Position numbers and translations under genes: made by a program | From: Zygnema cylindricum | Taxonomy: Eukaryota > Streptophyta > Zygnematophyceae > Zygnematales > Zygnemataceae | Direction: 5' to 3' | Assembly (NCBI GenBank): GCA_037447655.1 | Contig: JBBHKE010003259.1 | Span: 1-30,127, forward strand | DNA length: 30,127 bases | Shown here: positions 21,369 through 29,551 of the stretch, one piece after another | How the letters are laid out: each line of letters begins with the position of its first letter | Position numbering within the stretch: the first letter of the stretch is position 1 | Notes under the pieces: generated by a model | Seen by the model: the letters and a program-made list of their open reading frames with translations, nothing else | The model's database searches: none | What the model was told of the DNA's origin: nothing

Positions 21369-23741
21369 CTGAAACGGACAAAAAAAAGTACATTTACAAA
21401 AAATAAAAAAAAAGGGAAAAGAAAGAGAAAAAGTCCCGACAAAAAAAATCTTGACAAAAATAAAAATTCTTGACAAAAAAATCTTCACAAAGAAATGACT
21501 CTAATTGTGAGGGAAAACAGGCTAGTGACACCATAATCCACATTAATAATCCAATATATGTGACGTTTTTTCATCAGTTAAATTAAATTTACATCACAAA
21601 ATGACAAATCTCTCAAATAATTAGTACCTGAATAAATTTTGAGGACTGGTTAAGGTAAGCTTTTTCGGACTCTTCTGCGTCGGCTTTTTCATTTGCCCAC
21701 GCTAAAATCGCTTCTTCGGAAATAATATCGCAATCGTAAAGAACCTTTAAAACCTGAAAAAGACGAAAAAAAAAGGAGTCAAATTTTGCCAAATGCTCAT
21801 CAACTTTCATCAAATTTTCAACAAATTTAGCCAATACCGAAGTGGAAACGGAAACGAAAACAGAAACGGAAACAGCGACGAAAGCAGAAATGGAAACAGA
21901 AACGGAAACAGAAAAGGAAACAGAAACGGAACAAGAAACGAAAACAGAAACGTAAACAGAAACGGAAACGGAACCGAAACAGAAATGGAAACCGAAAAGG
22001 AAACAGAGACAAAAACAGAAACAGAAATGGAAACGAAAGCAGAAACGGAAAAAGAAATGGAAACAGAAACACAGAAACAGAAAACAGATGCGAAAGCAAA
22101 AATGAAAAAGGACACAAACTCGCACGAGAACCGAAACGGAAACGGAAACCCAACTGGAACCAGAACCGGAACCAAACCAAAACTGTAACGGAAACGGAAC
22201 TGGAAACAAAAACGAAATTGTACACCGACAGGGAAACCCAAATTGAAACAAACAAAACCAAAACCGAAACCGAAATCGAAACTGAAATCGAAATCGAAAT
22301 CAAAACCGAAATTGAAATCAAAACTAAAACTGAAACGGAAAAGGAAACAGAAACAAAAACAAAAGCGGAAACGAAAACTAGAACAGAAACCGAAACCGAG
22401 TCCAAGTCCAAAAATGAAACCGAAACCAAAACCAAAATTGAAACCGAAACCGAAACTGAAAGCAAAATCGAAACAGAAACAGAAACGGAAACAGAGACGG
22501 AATGGGAACAGAACGTGAATCCAAATCTGATCCAAACCGAAACAGAAATGAAACAGAAAAACACAAAAATCGAAACTGAACATGAAAAAAAATCAACAAA
22601 AAAATCAAATTCAAAACCCAAACCCAAACCATAACGAGAATCAAATATTAAAATCAAAACCGAAATGTTGCCCTTACATTTGAAAATATCGAAGAAAATT
22701 CTCGATGTCCTTCTGAACACTCCTCTTCGAATGACAATAGGACCTCCACCTAAAAAAAAATACAATTAAAAAAGTACAAAATCTACCGAAGTTAGCATAA
22801 AAAAGTTATAATTTTAGGGATTTTTAAGGTACAAATACATTTAAGACAAAACTGGACTAAGTAACAGTCGTAAAAATGCATTAAAGAAAAATAGAGAAAA
22901 GAAAAAATAGAATAAAATGGTTAAGTTTATTTATTTTACTAGCTACTTTGGGCAAAAAAAAAAAAAAAAGACCCAAAGCGTGGACAACAATATTAGACCT
23001 TTGAAAATTTCATGTGGATTATACTTGATTAAAATCGCACATGAAATCGCAAAAATAAAGATTTTTTCAGCTCCTAAAGGGGCAATGTTTTCAAACAACT
23101 TTAATACGAATCCACTAATTGTGAGTCTATTTCCACAAATCGATCCACAAATCTATTCGATTCCTTGTTTTGTTTTTTTTTTACCTCAATCGTTTTCAGG
23201 CGATAGGGAGACCATCACCTCAACGGATCGATAAATCGTGGAAAAATAAAAATAAAACGTTCAGGCTCGCGTCAAAAATCCAGGCTCATAGGCAAAAACC
23301 ATTCAAACATTAAAAGATATCAGCCCAAAGCTATGATTAGAAAAACTTATAAAACCTTATAAAAAGATTTAAAAGACACAAATAACATTTACAAAAAAAA
23401 CATTAAAAAAAACGTATAAAACATGTACAACCATATAGGAAACATATAGAAAACATACATAAAACACATAAAAACATACAAAAACATGTAAAAACATCAA
23501 ATAATATAAAGTGGCTCAAAAAACCGTATGAAAAAACAGAACACACGAGCCAATTTCGTCTCCCAAATTCAATATTTTCCATGTTATCCTCCAAGATTTT
23601 CACAGTTCTTCAAAATTAAAAAGAAAAGAAAATCACAACATCATAACACAAAAAGGTCATATATTTTGTGACAGAGTATACTTTCAAATAAGCACGGAAA
23701 AATAATAATAACAATGGTATACATACACACATATATGTAAC

Positions 23742-23815
<74 letters not shown>

Positions 23816-26800
23816 CGATGCCGAAAATTCACCGAAATTTTAAAATTTTGTCCTTTTGCGGACCAAAATAACACAAAAGGTGAACCCCGTTACATACTTT
23901 TTTTGTACGCTACAAAAGGTACATTCCAACTGTACCTTTCTACCATATCATTGGTTCGATTAATCAAACGGTTTTCCAAATAATCAGAGGGGGGGGGGGG
24001 AGAGGGAAAGGGGGAGAGCGCGAGAGGGGGAGAGGGGGAGAGGGGGAGAGGGGGAGAGGGGGAGAGGGGGAGAGGGGGAGAGGGGGAGAGGGGGAGAGGG
24101 GGAGAGGGGGGAGGGGGAGAGGGGGGAGAGGGGGGAGAGGGGGAGAGGGGGAGAGGGGGAAAGGGGGAGACGGGGAGAGCGCGAGAGGGGGAGAAAGGGA
24201 GAGGGGGAGAGAGGGAGAGGGGGAGAGAGGGAGAGGGAGGGAGAGAGGGAGAGGGGGGAGGGAGAGAAAAAGAGAGGGAGAGGGAGAAAAAACGAGTGAG
24301 AGGGGGAGAAAGAGAAAAAGAGAGGGGGGGGAGAAAGCGAGCGGGGAGAGGGAGGGAGAGAGGCCCCTACTTGTCGATTTTGATGCGGCCCGGGAGAGGA
24401 TGAGGTCGAGCATGCATCGGAAGACGGCTCCCGCGCAGTCCGCGAAGGAACGGACCAATCCCAGCCTGCCAACTCAGCACCCGGATTTAGAGCTCGGCAG
24501 GCGTTTCTACCACTTTCCTATAACTTTTGTGCGTTTTTCTTATGTTTTTTTTACGCTTTTTTTACAATTTTTTCATTTTTAAAAGTATTTTAATATTTCA
24601 CGTTTTTACGTTTTTACGTTTTATTTTACGTTTATACACTTTACATTTTTTTACGTTTTTATGTTATTTACATTTATATGCTTTTAAAGTTTTTTTATGT
24701 TTTTACGTTGGGATTTTTGACATTTTTGGACGTTAATTCCGCTTTTTAAAGTTTTTTTTTACGCTTCTTTTAGGTTTATTCACGGTTTTATTCAACACCT
24801 GCCTTCACGAGTTTTTTAGGGATTTTAGGGCTTTTTAGAGGTTGTTATTACTTATGGTTATTTAGTTAAGCGCTTTCTGAGAGAAAGAGAGAGAGAGAGA
24901 GAGAAGGAGAAAGGGAGAGAGAGAGAGGGGGAGGGGTAGGGGGAGAGAGTGAGAGCGAGAGAGAGGGGGAGAGAGGAGAGACACAGAGATAAAGAGACAG
25001 ACAGAGAGAGAGAGACAGAGAGAGAGAGACACAGAGAGAGAGCAAGAGAGAGAGGGAGAGAGAGGGAGAGAGAGAGAGAGAGAGAGAGAGCATCTGGGAC
25101 CTACTTGAGAGCATTGATTTCGAGAACAATATTATCAAAAGTTGCATTTTCATCGACTGTTCTTTGAAACAGCTCTTGTATCTGAAAAAAAAAAAAAAAG
25201 GGAGAAAGAAAACGATTAAGGAAAGGAGAACGGGAGAGGATGAAGGAAAAGATTAAGGGAAAGATAAAGGAAAAGGAAAAGATTAAGGGAAAGATAAAGG
25301 AAAAGGAAAAGAGAAAGGAAAAGGTAAAGGAGAAGTTAAAGGCAAATATAAAGGAAAAGGAAAAGATAAAGGAAGAGTTAAAAGGAAGAGATAAAGAAAA
25401 AGATAAAGGAAAAGTTTAAGGAAAAGATAAAGGAAAAGTTAAAGGAAAAGATAAATGAAAACTTAAACAAAAGAAAGTGAACGAAGCAGATTAAGAAAAA
25501 GACAAAAAGAAATGAAGGAAAAGAACCTCGAACACGTCCTCTCCTCTTCTTTCCCTCTCTCCTCTCCCTCCAAAAAACCCCAAAATAAGATCCCTTACTT
25601 CTCCCTCGAACTCGTCCTTTTCCTCCTATTTTTCCCTCTCTCCTCCAAAAACCCAAAATAAGATCCCTTACCTCCACCTCGAACTCGTCCTCGTCCTCCT
25701 CCTCCTCACTGTTTCCTTCGTCTGACAAAATTGTCACTTCCTCCACACTGCTAAGTGTGGTAAGATCCTCTCCCTCCACCCCTTCCATTTCCTTCAGTTC
25801 CCTCAATCTACTCTCCGGTATTTGAGCGATGGAAAGCCTCCACTCCTCTCTCCCACTATCTCCCTCTTTTAGATGCCAGAGGTATCCGCTTCCTCCTACC
25901 CCCACCTGAAAGAAATAAGATCATAATTAAAACAAAGAAATAGTAAAAATAAAGAAAGAGCAAAAGTAAAAAATTATCGATTTCACAATATCTCGATATC
26001 TCGTAATCTCGATTTCTCAATTCCTCGAGATCCCGAGATCTCGATTTGAGATCAATATCTCGATTTCTCGATTTCATGATATTTCGATATCTCGTAATCT
26101 CGAGTTCTCGATTTCTCGAGATCTCGATTTCAAGATATCTCAATATCTCAAAATCTCGATTTCTTGATATCTCAATTTCACCAACTCTTACCTCCTCTTC
26201 CCTCCACCTCTGGTTCATTCGTCCCTCACTCCCTCCACTCCCATGCGAAGACGAAATCGCCTCCGATTCGTCTGTAATGGAAACAGTCAGCGGCAGAAAG
26301 GAATTTGAGAGAGGGAGAGGGAGAGGGAGAGGGAGAGAGAGGAGGAGACGGATAAGGACAGTGAGAGAGAGACGGACAGAGAGGCCGAGAGGGATAGGGA
26401 GGAGCGAGCGCAGGAGAGGGAGAGGGAGAGGGAGAGGAGAGAGAGGGATGGGGAGGAGAGGGAGAGGGAGAGGGAGGAGATAGGGAGGGGGAGAGGGGCA
26501 AGGTTGGAAAAGCAGGCGTTAAAAACAACGTCCGCGAAGAAAAGGAGGTTTCCGTGGTATGATGACAATACGAGTTGAGAACCAATGGTAAAGCAGGCAC
26601 AAAAAATTTCCCATTGGTCAACAACTTCCACAAAGGGAAACGCGCCCTTTCGCGCCGCGCCCCAAACTGAAATGGTCAACTTAGAATGAGGTATTTTGGG
26701 AGATGAAGTTTAGCAATTGGGAATGTTAAGTACTCGGTGGATTCGTATGGTTGTCGCAATATTGATGTATAGTAGATACAGTATATAGTATATAGATATA

Positions 26801-27707
26801 GTCCCTTCTCCCCCTTTCCCTCTCCCCTCCTTTCCCCCTCCCTCTCCCCCTCCCCTTCACTCTCCCTTCTCTGCGAGGGAAAGGGAGAGGGAGAGGGAGA
26901 GGGAGAGGGAGAGGGAGGGAGAGAGGGAGGTGGATCTGTATGTATTCGTAAAGTAGAATTAATTTGTCAGAGCAAAGCATTTCGCGGGGAGAGAGAGAGG
27001 GAGAGAGAGCGAGGGGGGGGGGAATAGGGAGGGAGAGAGAGAACGAGAGACAGAGAGAGCCAGAAAGATAGAGAGAGACGAAGAGAAAAGACGGATAAAA
27101 GGGGAGAGCGTGAGAGAGAGACGGAGTGAGAAAGGGACAAGAGAAGAGAAAGACAGAAAGAATGACAGAAAGAGAGAGAGATAAACCTGACCTTCGTTGT
27201 CGTATGCGTTTTTGTTGTCGCTGTACTCCCTCTCCTCATCACTGCTGTCCTCCTCCGTGGGCTGAGACTGGAGGGATATCCGGCTGTATGGAGGGACGGA
27301 AAACTCCGGACCTATCACCACCTGCCACATTGACCCACGTCAAAAAAAACGTCGAAATAACGTCAAAAATATATCCAAAAAAAGTCCAAAATACATCGAA
27401 AAAACGTCATAAAACCGTGGAAAAAACGGGACCACTCCCAACTTGCCATGCGGAAGGAAAGTGACAAATGTCACGTTGACACCCAATCTGTCAAAAAAAT
27501 ATGTCAAAGACCTATCAGAAAGTAGTCAAGAACATGTCAAAAGTTTATTCACCGAAGGGACTCAGGACCAATCACCACGTTATTACCGAATATGTTAAGA
27601 GAGAGGGAGTGAGAGAAAGGGGAGGACAGAATGAGGCAGAGATGGAGGGTGAGAGGGAGGGACAAACAAAGAGAGAGCTGATAGACGAATGCAGGGCTAG
27701 GAAAAGG

Positions 27708-27761
<54 letters not shown>

Positions 27762-29261
27762 AGAAAGAAACGGAGACTGACCAACCTTAAAAGAAAGCAA
27801 GACTCCCTCTTCAACAATGGCTCCTGCTTTATCAAAACTCCATCAAAAAGAAGAGAGTGAGAGAGAGAAAGACAAGGAAAGAGAGAAAGAAAGAAAGAGA
27901 GTGAGAGAGAGAGAGAGAGAGAGAGACAGAGACTGACCAACCTTGAAGGAAAGGACCGCTCCCTCTTGAACTACGGCTCCTTTCTTAATGAAAACTCCTT
28001 CACAAAGGAGAGCCTGTTCTATGACGGCCCCGTCCTCCACCGTTACTCCGTTCCAAATGTAACTGTCCTTAATTACTACGTTGTTTCCTATGACGCAGTT
28101 CCGTCCAATAACGGATTCTTTGATCACCGTTCCATCGCCCACAACGGTTCCTTCGCCGACAAGGGAGTTTTCACCGAAAACGGCCGTCCTCGCCAGCTGA
28201 ACATCTGCTTTTCAAAACTTTTCCACTAACCACCGTAATTAGCGTGGATCGTAGTCATTATTGAAGAAGGATGACATCCTGTTCTTTACTTCAAATAAAG
28301 GATACGAGTGAGAACAATTTGAGGAAATTAACCAGAAAACTTTTCCACTATCCATCGTAATTAGCGTGGATTGAAGAAGGACAACATTCTGTTCTTCATT
28401 AAAAAAAAAGAGAAGAGAAAAAAATGGAGGATATAAAACAGAAAAACTTCTCCACTAACCACCATAATTAGCGTGGATCGCAGTCATTTTGGAATAACGA
28501 CAATCTTTCGCTTAGAAGAGCGACACGAGAAGGGAAGTTTAAGGGAAGGAAGTTAAGAGAAGGGAAGGTAAGGGAAGGGAAGGGAAGTGAGGAGAGGAAA
28601 TAATACACAAAACGAACAATTATTTACATTCATATGGACGAAAGAAGGATAAAGATGACCAAAGAAATAACATAAACCGACATTGTCGTAAACAAGAGGA
28701 GGGATAAACAGAAAGCAAGAAAACAAAAAGCTTTCTTGTCAATGAGAGGAGGGAGAACAAGACAGAGACAAAAACACCATCAAGAGGCGGGAGAAAAGAA
28801 AAAGAAAAGGTTCTCTGTACTTGTTCCTTCGATCCACTCGAACAATTGAATTACAGCTCTTGATTTGTGTTTCAGGGGGGGGAGAGAGTGTGAGAGAGAG
28901 GGAGAAAGAGAACGCGAGAGAGAGGGAGAGAGAGAGACGCGCAGAGAGGGAGAGAAAGAGAGTGCGAAGGAGGAGAGAGCGGGAGAGAGAGAGATAGAGA
29001 GAGAGAGATAGAGACAGAGAGGGAGAGAGAAACAGAGAGGGAGAGAGAGAGAGAGAGAGGGAACCCACTTTCTTCTCTGTATTTGTTCCCTCGATCGACT
29101 CGAACAGTCGAGTTATGGCTCCCAATTTGTGTTTCGGGGACGAGAGGGTGAGGCCATCGGTGAATAATATCTCGACTCACGACATCATAAGCTCTCAAAT
29201 TTTTGATACAAGCCGCATATTCTCCTTTTATTTCATACGTATGTATTTTGTTTCCCATAAT
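20718..29261 (-). CDS. EIF2B5: eIF2B epsilon (catalytic subunit of the eIF2 exchange factor), 3' part of a multi-exon gene
   Basis: eIF2B exchanges GDP for GTP on eIF2 in the cytosol to allow translation initiation; epsilon carries the catalytic activity. Ten minus-strand exons were placed, all with AG acceptors, GT donors and matching phases: 29069-29261, 27942-28204, 27192-27321, 26192-26271, 25672-25905, 25105-25181, 24371-24465, 22678-22749, 21628-21753 and 20718-21368. They encode about 640 residues: the end of the nucleotidyltransferase-like domain (RWPHPLVPE), left-handed beta-helix hexapeptides ([20 protein letters not shown]), VVIGPEF, an acidic linker, and the C-terminal HEAT/W2 domain with LEINALK and [13 protein letters not shown] motifs. 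One exon of about 30 codons between 24371 and 22749 was not found, and the 5' exons lie beyond the window. Introns are full of pyrimidine-rich (sense) microsatellite. The identification is secure; expression of this copy is untested. Confidence 0.93.
21628..21753 (-). CDS. EIF2B5: eIF2B epsilon exon j: W2 motif exon
   Basis: 126 bases (42 codons), acceptor CAG, donor GTACTA. It encodes [20 protein letters not shown] then [20 protein letters not shown] and IQ. The EEAILxW motif and the following acidic residues form AA-box 2 of the catalytic domain, which contacts eIF2. Confidence 0.96.
21835..22630 (+). repeat. GAAACN hexanucleotide array in the intron
   Basis: About 800 bp of GAAACG/GAAACA/GAAACC hexamers on the + strand, drifting to AAACCGAAATCG in the right half. 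Long low-complexity frames on both strands (ETETET, SVSVSF) follow from the six-base period and are not genes. Confidence 0.97.
22678..22749 (-). CDS. EIF2B5: eIF2B epsilon exon i: HEAT/W2 domain
   Basis: 72 bases (24 codons) with a T-rich acceptor ending TAG and donor GTAAGG. It encodes [20 protein letters not shown] then IFSN, matching the family segment IEVIMKFEE plus the following helix. The preceding exon, which must bring the frame from phase 1 to phase 0, was not identified. Confidence 0.93.
23735..23813. repeat. (TA)n microsatellite
   Basis: About 78 bp of uninterrupted TA dinucleotide within the eIF2B epsilon intron. Confidence 0.98.
23985..24362 (+). repeat. intronic GGGGGAGA octamer array
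   Basis: Mostly perfect 8-bp GGGGGAGA units on the + strand starting 8 bases past the exon g donor. Runs of five G every 8 bases could form G-quadruplexes on the + (non-coding) strand; the transcript would be C-rich. Confidence 0.95.
24371..24465 (-). CDS. EIF2B5: eIF2B epsilon exon g: HEAT/W2 domain
   Basis: 95 bases, acceptor CAG, donor GTAGGG, phase 1 out. It encodes [20 protein letters not shown] then [11 protein letters not shown]. The ADCAGAxFxxM segment matches the helix that follows LEINALxL in plant family members. Confidence 0.93.
24880..25090 (+). repeat. intronic GAGAGA microsatellite
   Basis: GAGAGAGAGAGGG/GACAGAGAGA repeat on the + strand; it begins 9 bases past the exon f donor in the sense direction and is pyrimidine on the sense strand. 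Confidence 0.9.
25105..25181 (-). CDS. EIF2B5: eIF2B epsilon exon f: start of the HEAT/W2 catalytic domain
   Basis: 77 bases with a strong T-rich acceptor and donor GTAGGT. It encodes [20 protein letters not shown], then EINAL, finishing Lys with the next exon. The LEIN glutamate matches the conserved acidic motif (AA-box 1) needed for exchange activity in this family. Confidence 0.95.
25200..25525 (+). repeat. intronic GGAAAAGATAAA repeat
   Basis: About 300 bp of AAGGAAAAGATAAAGG on the + strand, so a CCTTTTC polypyrimidine tract upstream of the exon f acceptor on the sense strand. Confidence 0.9.
25526..25617 (-). repeat. two further copies of the exon e 3' end and donor
   Basis: The sense sequence GACGAGTTCGAGG plus the donor and the following ATCTTATTTTGGG recur with periods of about 73 and 78 bases. 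The middle copy (about 25571-25617) keeps a GTAAGG donor but in a different phase. The distal copy (about 25526-25540) has lost the GT. Confidence 0.85.
25672..25905 (-). CDS. EIF2B5: eIF2B epsilon exon e: acidic linker entering the catalytic domain
   Basis: 234 bases (78 codons), acceptor CAG, donor GTAAGG. It encodes [12 protein letters not shown], then [20 protein letters not shown] and a Glu-rich end ([12 protein letters not shown]). The GxGYLW and EEWRxSIAxIP segments match the region before the HEAT/W2 domain in plant eIF2B epsilon. The 3' end and donor are duplicated downstream. Confidence 0.95.
25976..26185 (+). repeat. TCTCGATTTC minisatellite in the intron after exon d
   Basis: About 200 bp of degenerate TCTCGATTTC / ATATCTCGTAA units, rich in the short palindromes TCGA, GATATC and CTCGAG. 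Minus-strand translation gives the EISRNRD low-complexity pattern, which is not part of the protein. Confidence 0.85.
26192..26271 (-). CDS. EIF2B5: eIF2B epsilon exon d: small linker exon, possibly alternative
   Basis: 80 bases between CAG and GTAAGA. Joined to exon c at phase 1 it reads [19 protein letters not shown], then NQRWREEE, and enters exon e at phase 0. It is a Ser/Gly/Glu-rich linker with little conservation, so its reality rests on the splice sites and phase. Skipping it with the alternative exon c donor also keeps the frame. Confidence 0.75.
26305..26510 (+). repeat. intronic GGGAGA microsatellite
   Basis: GGGAGAGGGAGAGG repeat with GACGGACAGAGAGG interruptions on the + strand, so pyrimidine on the sense strand, 30 to 240 bases upstream of the exon d acceptor. 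Confidence 0.9.
26806..26933. repeat. intronic polypyrimidine/polypurine inverted repeat
   Basis: CCCTTTCCCTCTCCCCTCC-type sequence at 26806-26868 is followed after a few bases by GGGAAAGGGAGAGGGAGAGG-type sequence at 26878-26930. The two halves are complementary and could form a stem of about 50 bp. Confidence 0.75.
26986..27185 (+). repeat. intronic GAGAGA microsatellite
   Basis: About 200 bp of GAGAGAGGG/GAGACAGAGA on the + strand, so CTCTCT on the eIF2B epsilon sense strand, starting almost immediately after the exon c donors. Confidence 0.9.
27192..27321 (-). CDS. EIF2B5: eIF2B epsilon exon c: VVIGPEF and acidic linker
   Basis: 130 bases, acceptor CAG at 27322-27324. It encodes [20 protein letters not shown], then [15 protein letters not shown], an acidic segment typical of the family after the beta-helix. 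The donor GTCAGG follows 27192 (phase 1). A second donor, GTTTAT, after 27187 would add two codons (GQ after DNE) and leave phase 0, allowing direct splicing to 25905. Confidence 0.93.
27553..27578 (-). pseudogene. short echo of the start of exon c
   Basis: GTGGTGATTGGTCCTGAG (27561-27578 on the minus strand) matches the first bases of exon c, GTGGTGATAGGTCCGGAG, and would read VVIGPE before a stop a few codons on. It is preceded by AATAAC rather than an acceptor AG. Confidence 0.6.
27600..27776 (+). repeat. intronic GAGAGA microsatellite
   Basis: GAGAGAGAGA repeat, pure (GA)n at about 27713-27755, on the + strand; pyrimidine on the sense strand. Confidence 0.9.
27777..27843 (-). pseudogene. 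decayed copy of the 3' end of exon b with an intact donor
   Basis: It repeats 27933-28000, the last ~58 bases of exon b plus donor GTTGGTCAG, at an offset of about 156 bases. A single-base deletion shifts the frame; correcting for it gives the GVLIK...LLSFK pattern of the real exon end. The donor sequence is unchanged. Confidence 0.85.
27852..27932 (+). repeat. intronic GAGAGA microsatellite next to the exon b donor
   Basis: GAGAGAGAAAGA repeat on the + strand beginning immediately after the donor sequence of exon b in the sense direction. Confidence 0.9.
27942..28204 (-). CDS. EIF2B5: eIF2B epsilon exon b: left-handed beta-helix
   Basis: 263 bases, acceptor CAG, donor GTTGGT. The split codon joins as Asn, giving [18 protein letters not shown]. 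It encodes about eight hexapeptide turns of the pattern [VI]-G-x-x-[STVN]-x ([37 protein letters not shown]) and ends AVLSFK, directly before VVIGPEF of the next exon. This domain mediates contact with the gamma subunit in eIF2B. Confidence 0.95.
28213..28495 (-). repeat. intronic triple tandem repeat near the exon b acceptor
   Basis: Three copies of an AACTTTTCCACTAnCCA unit followed by TAATTAGCGTGGAT, at about 28214, 28336 and 28443 (periods about 122 and 107). They lie just upstream, in the sense direction, of the exon b acceptor and might contain branch-point sequence. Confidence 0.85.
28811..28874 (-). pseudogene. decayed copy of the 3' part of exon a
   Basis: This 64-base segment repeats 29073-29136 with about 11 differences. 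It keeps the frame ([20 protein letters not shown] versus [20 protein letters not shown]). The base context of the donor has changed to GAGAACC, so no GT follows at the right place, and there is no clear acceptor. It is therefore probably spliced out with the intron. Confidence 0.8.
28873..29062 (+). repeat. intronic GAGAGA microsatellite next to the exon a donor
   Basis: GAGAGAGAGGGAGA repeat on the + strand, spanning from the donor of exon a to its decayed copy. It is pyrimidine on the sense strand. Confidence 0.9.
29069..29261 (-). CDS. EIF2B5: eIF2B epsilon exon a: end of nucleotidyltransferase-like domain
   Basis: 193 bases, acceptor TAG before 29261, donor GTGGGT after 29069, leaving phase 1. 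It encodes [11 protein letters not shown], then [20 protein letters not shown] and RWPHPLVPE, the conserved segment linking the nucleotidyltransferase-like and beta-helix domains, and ends NKYREE. A decayed copy of its 3' part lies in the next intron at 28811-28874. Confidence 0.92.
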
Positions 29262-29511
29262 CTACCCGAAAAAAAACCAGGAAATTCTTAATTTTTGAAA
29301 ATAACTTTTTGAAATAGCTTCTTGAATTTCCGATAATCTTCCCTGAAAAACCAAGAACCATAGTCCACCTTTTACAGCAAAAAGAATGACGAAGAAATCC
29401 AAGAGACTTTCTTTTGGTTTGAAAATTTTTTTTCGGTGAGGTGATAAATAAAATTCCAAAATGTGATATGGAAAGGTCCATAGTCACCCGCATTCCATAC
29501 ATTAGTATAAA

Positions 29512-29551
<40 letters not shown>

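Noticed and set aside
20947-21372. Plus-strand Ser/Pro-rich frame of 141 codons
   Set aside because: It is the antisense shadow of the Glu-rich last exon of eIF2B epsilon.
21613-22765. Frames of 130-312 codons rich in Phe/Ser/Val or Glu/Thr/Lys
   Set aside because: Products of the GAAACN hexamer array; the true coding parts here are only 21628-21753 and 22678-22749.
23185-23240. Candidate missing exon ending [10 protein letters not shown] before a GTAAAA donor
   Set aside because: A TGA lies directly upstream in frame and no AG acceptor lies between them, so no valid exon can be drawn.
23940-23985. IIWKTV-like sequence on the minus strand as the missing exon
   Set aside because: Stops interrupt the frame within six residues and the phases do not fit.
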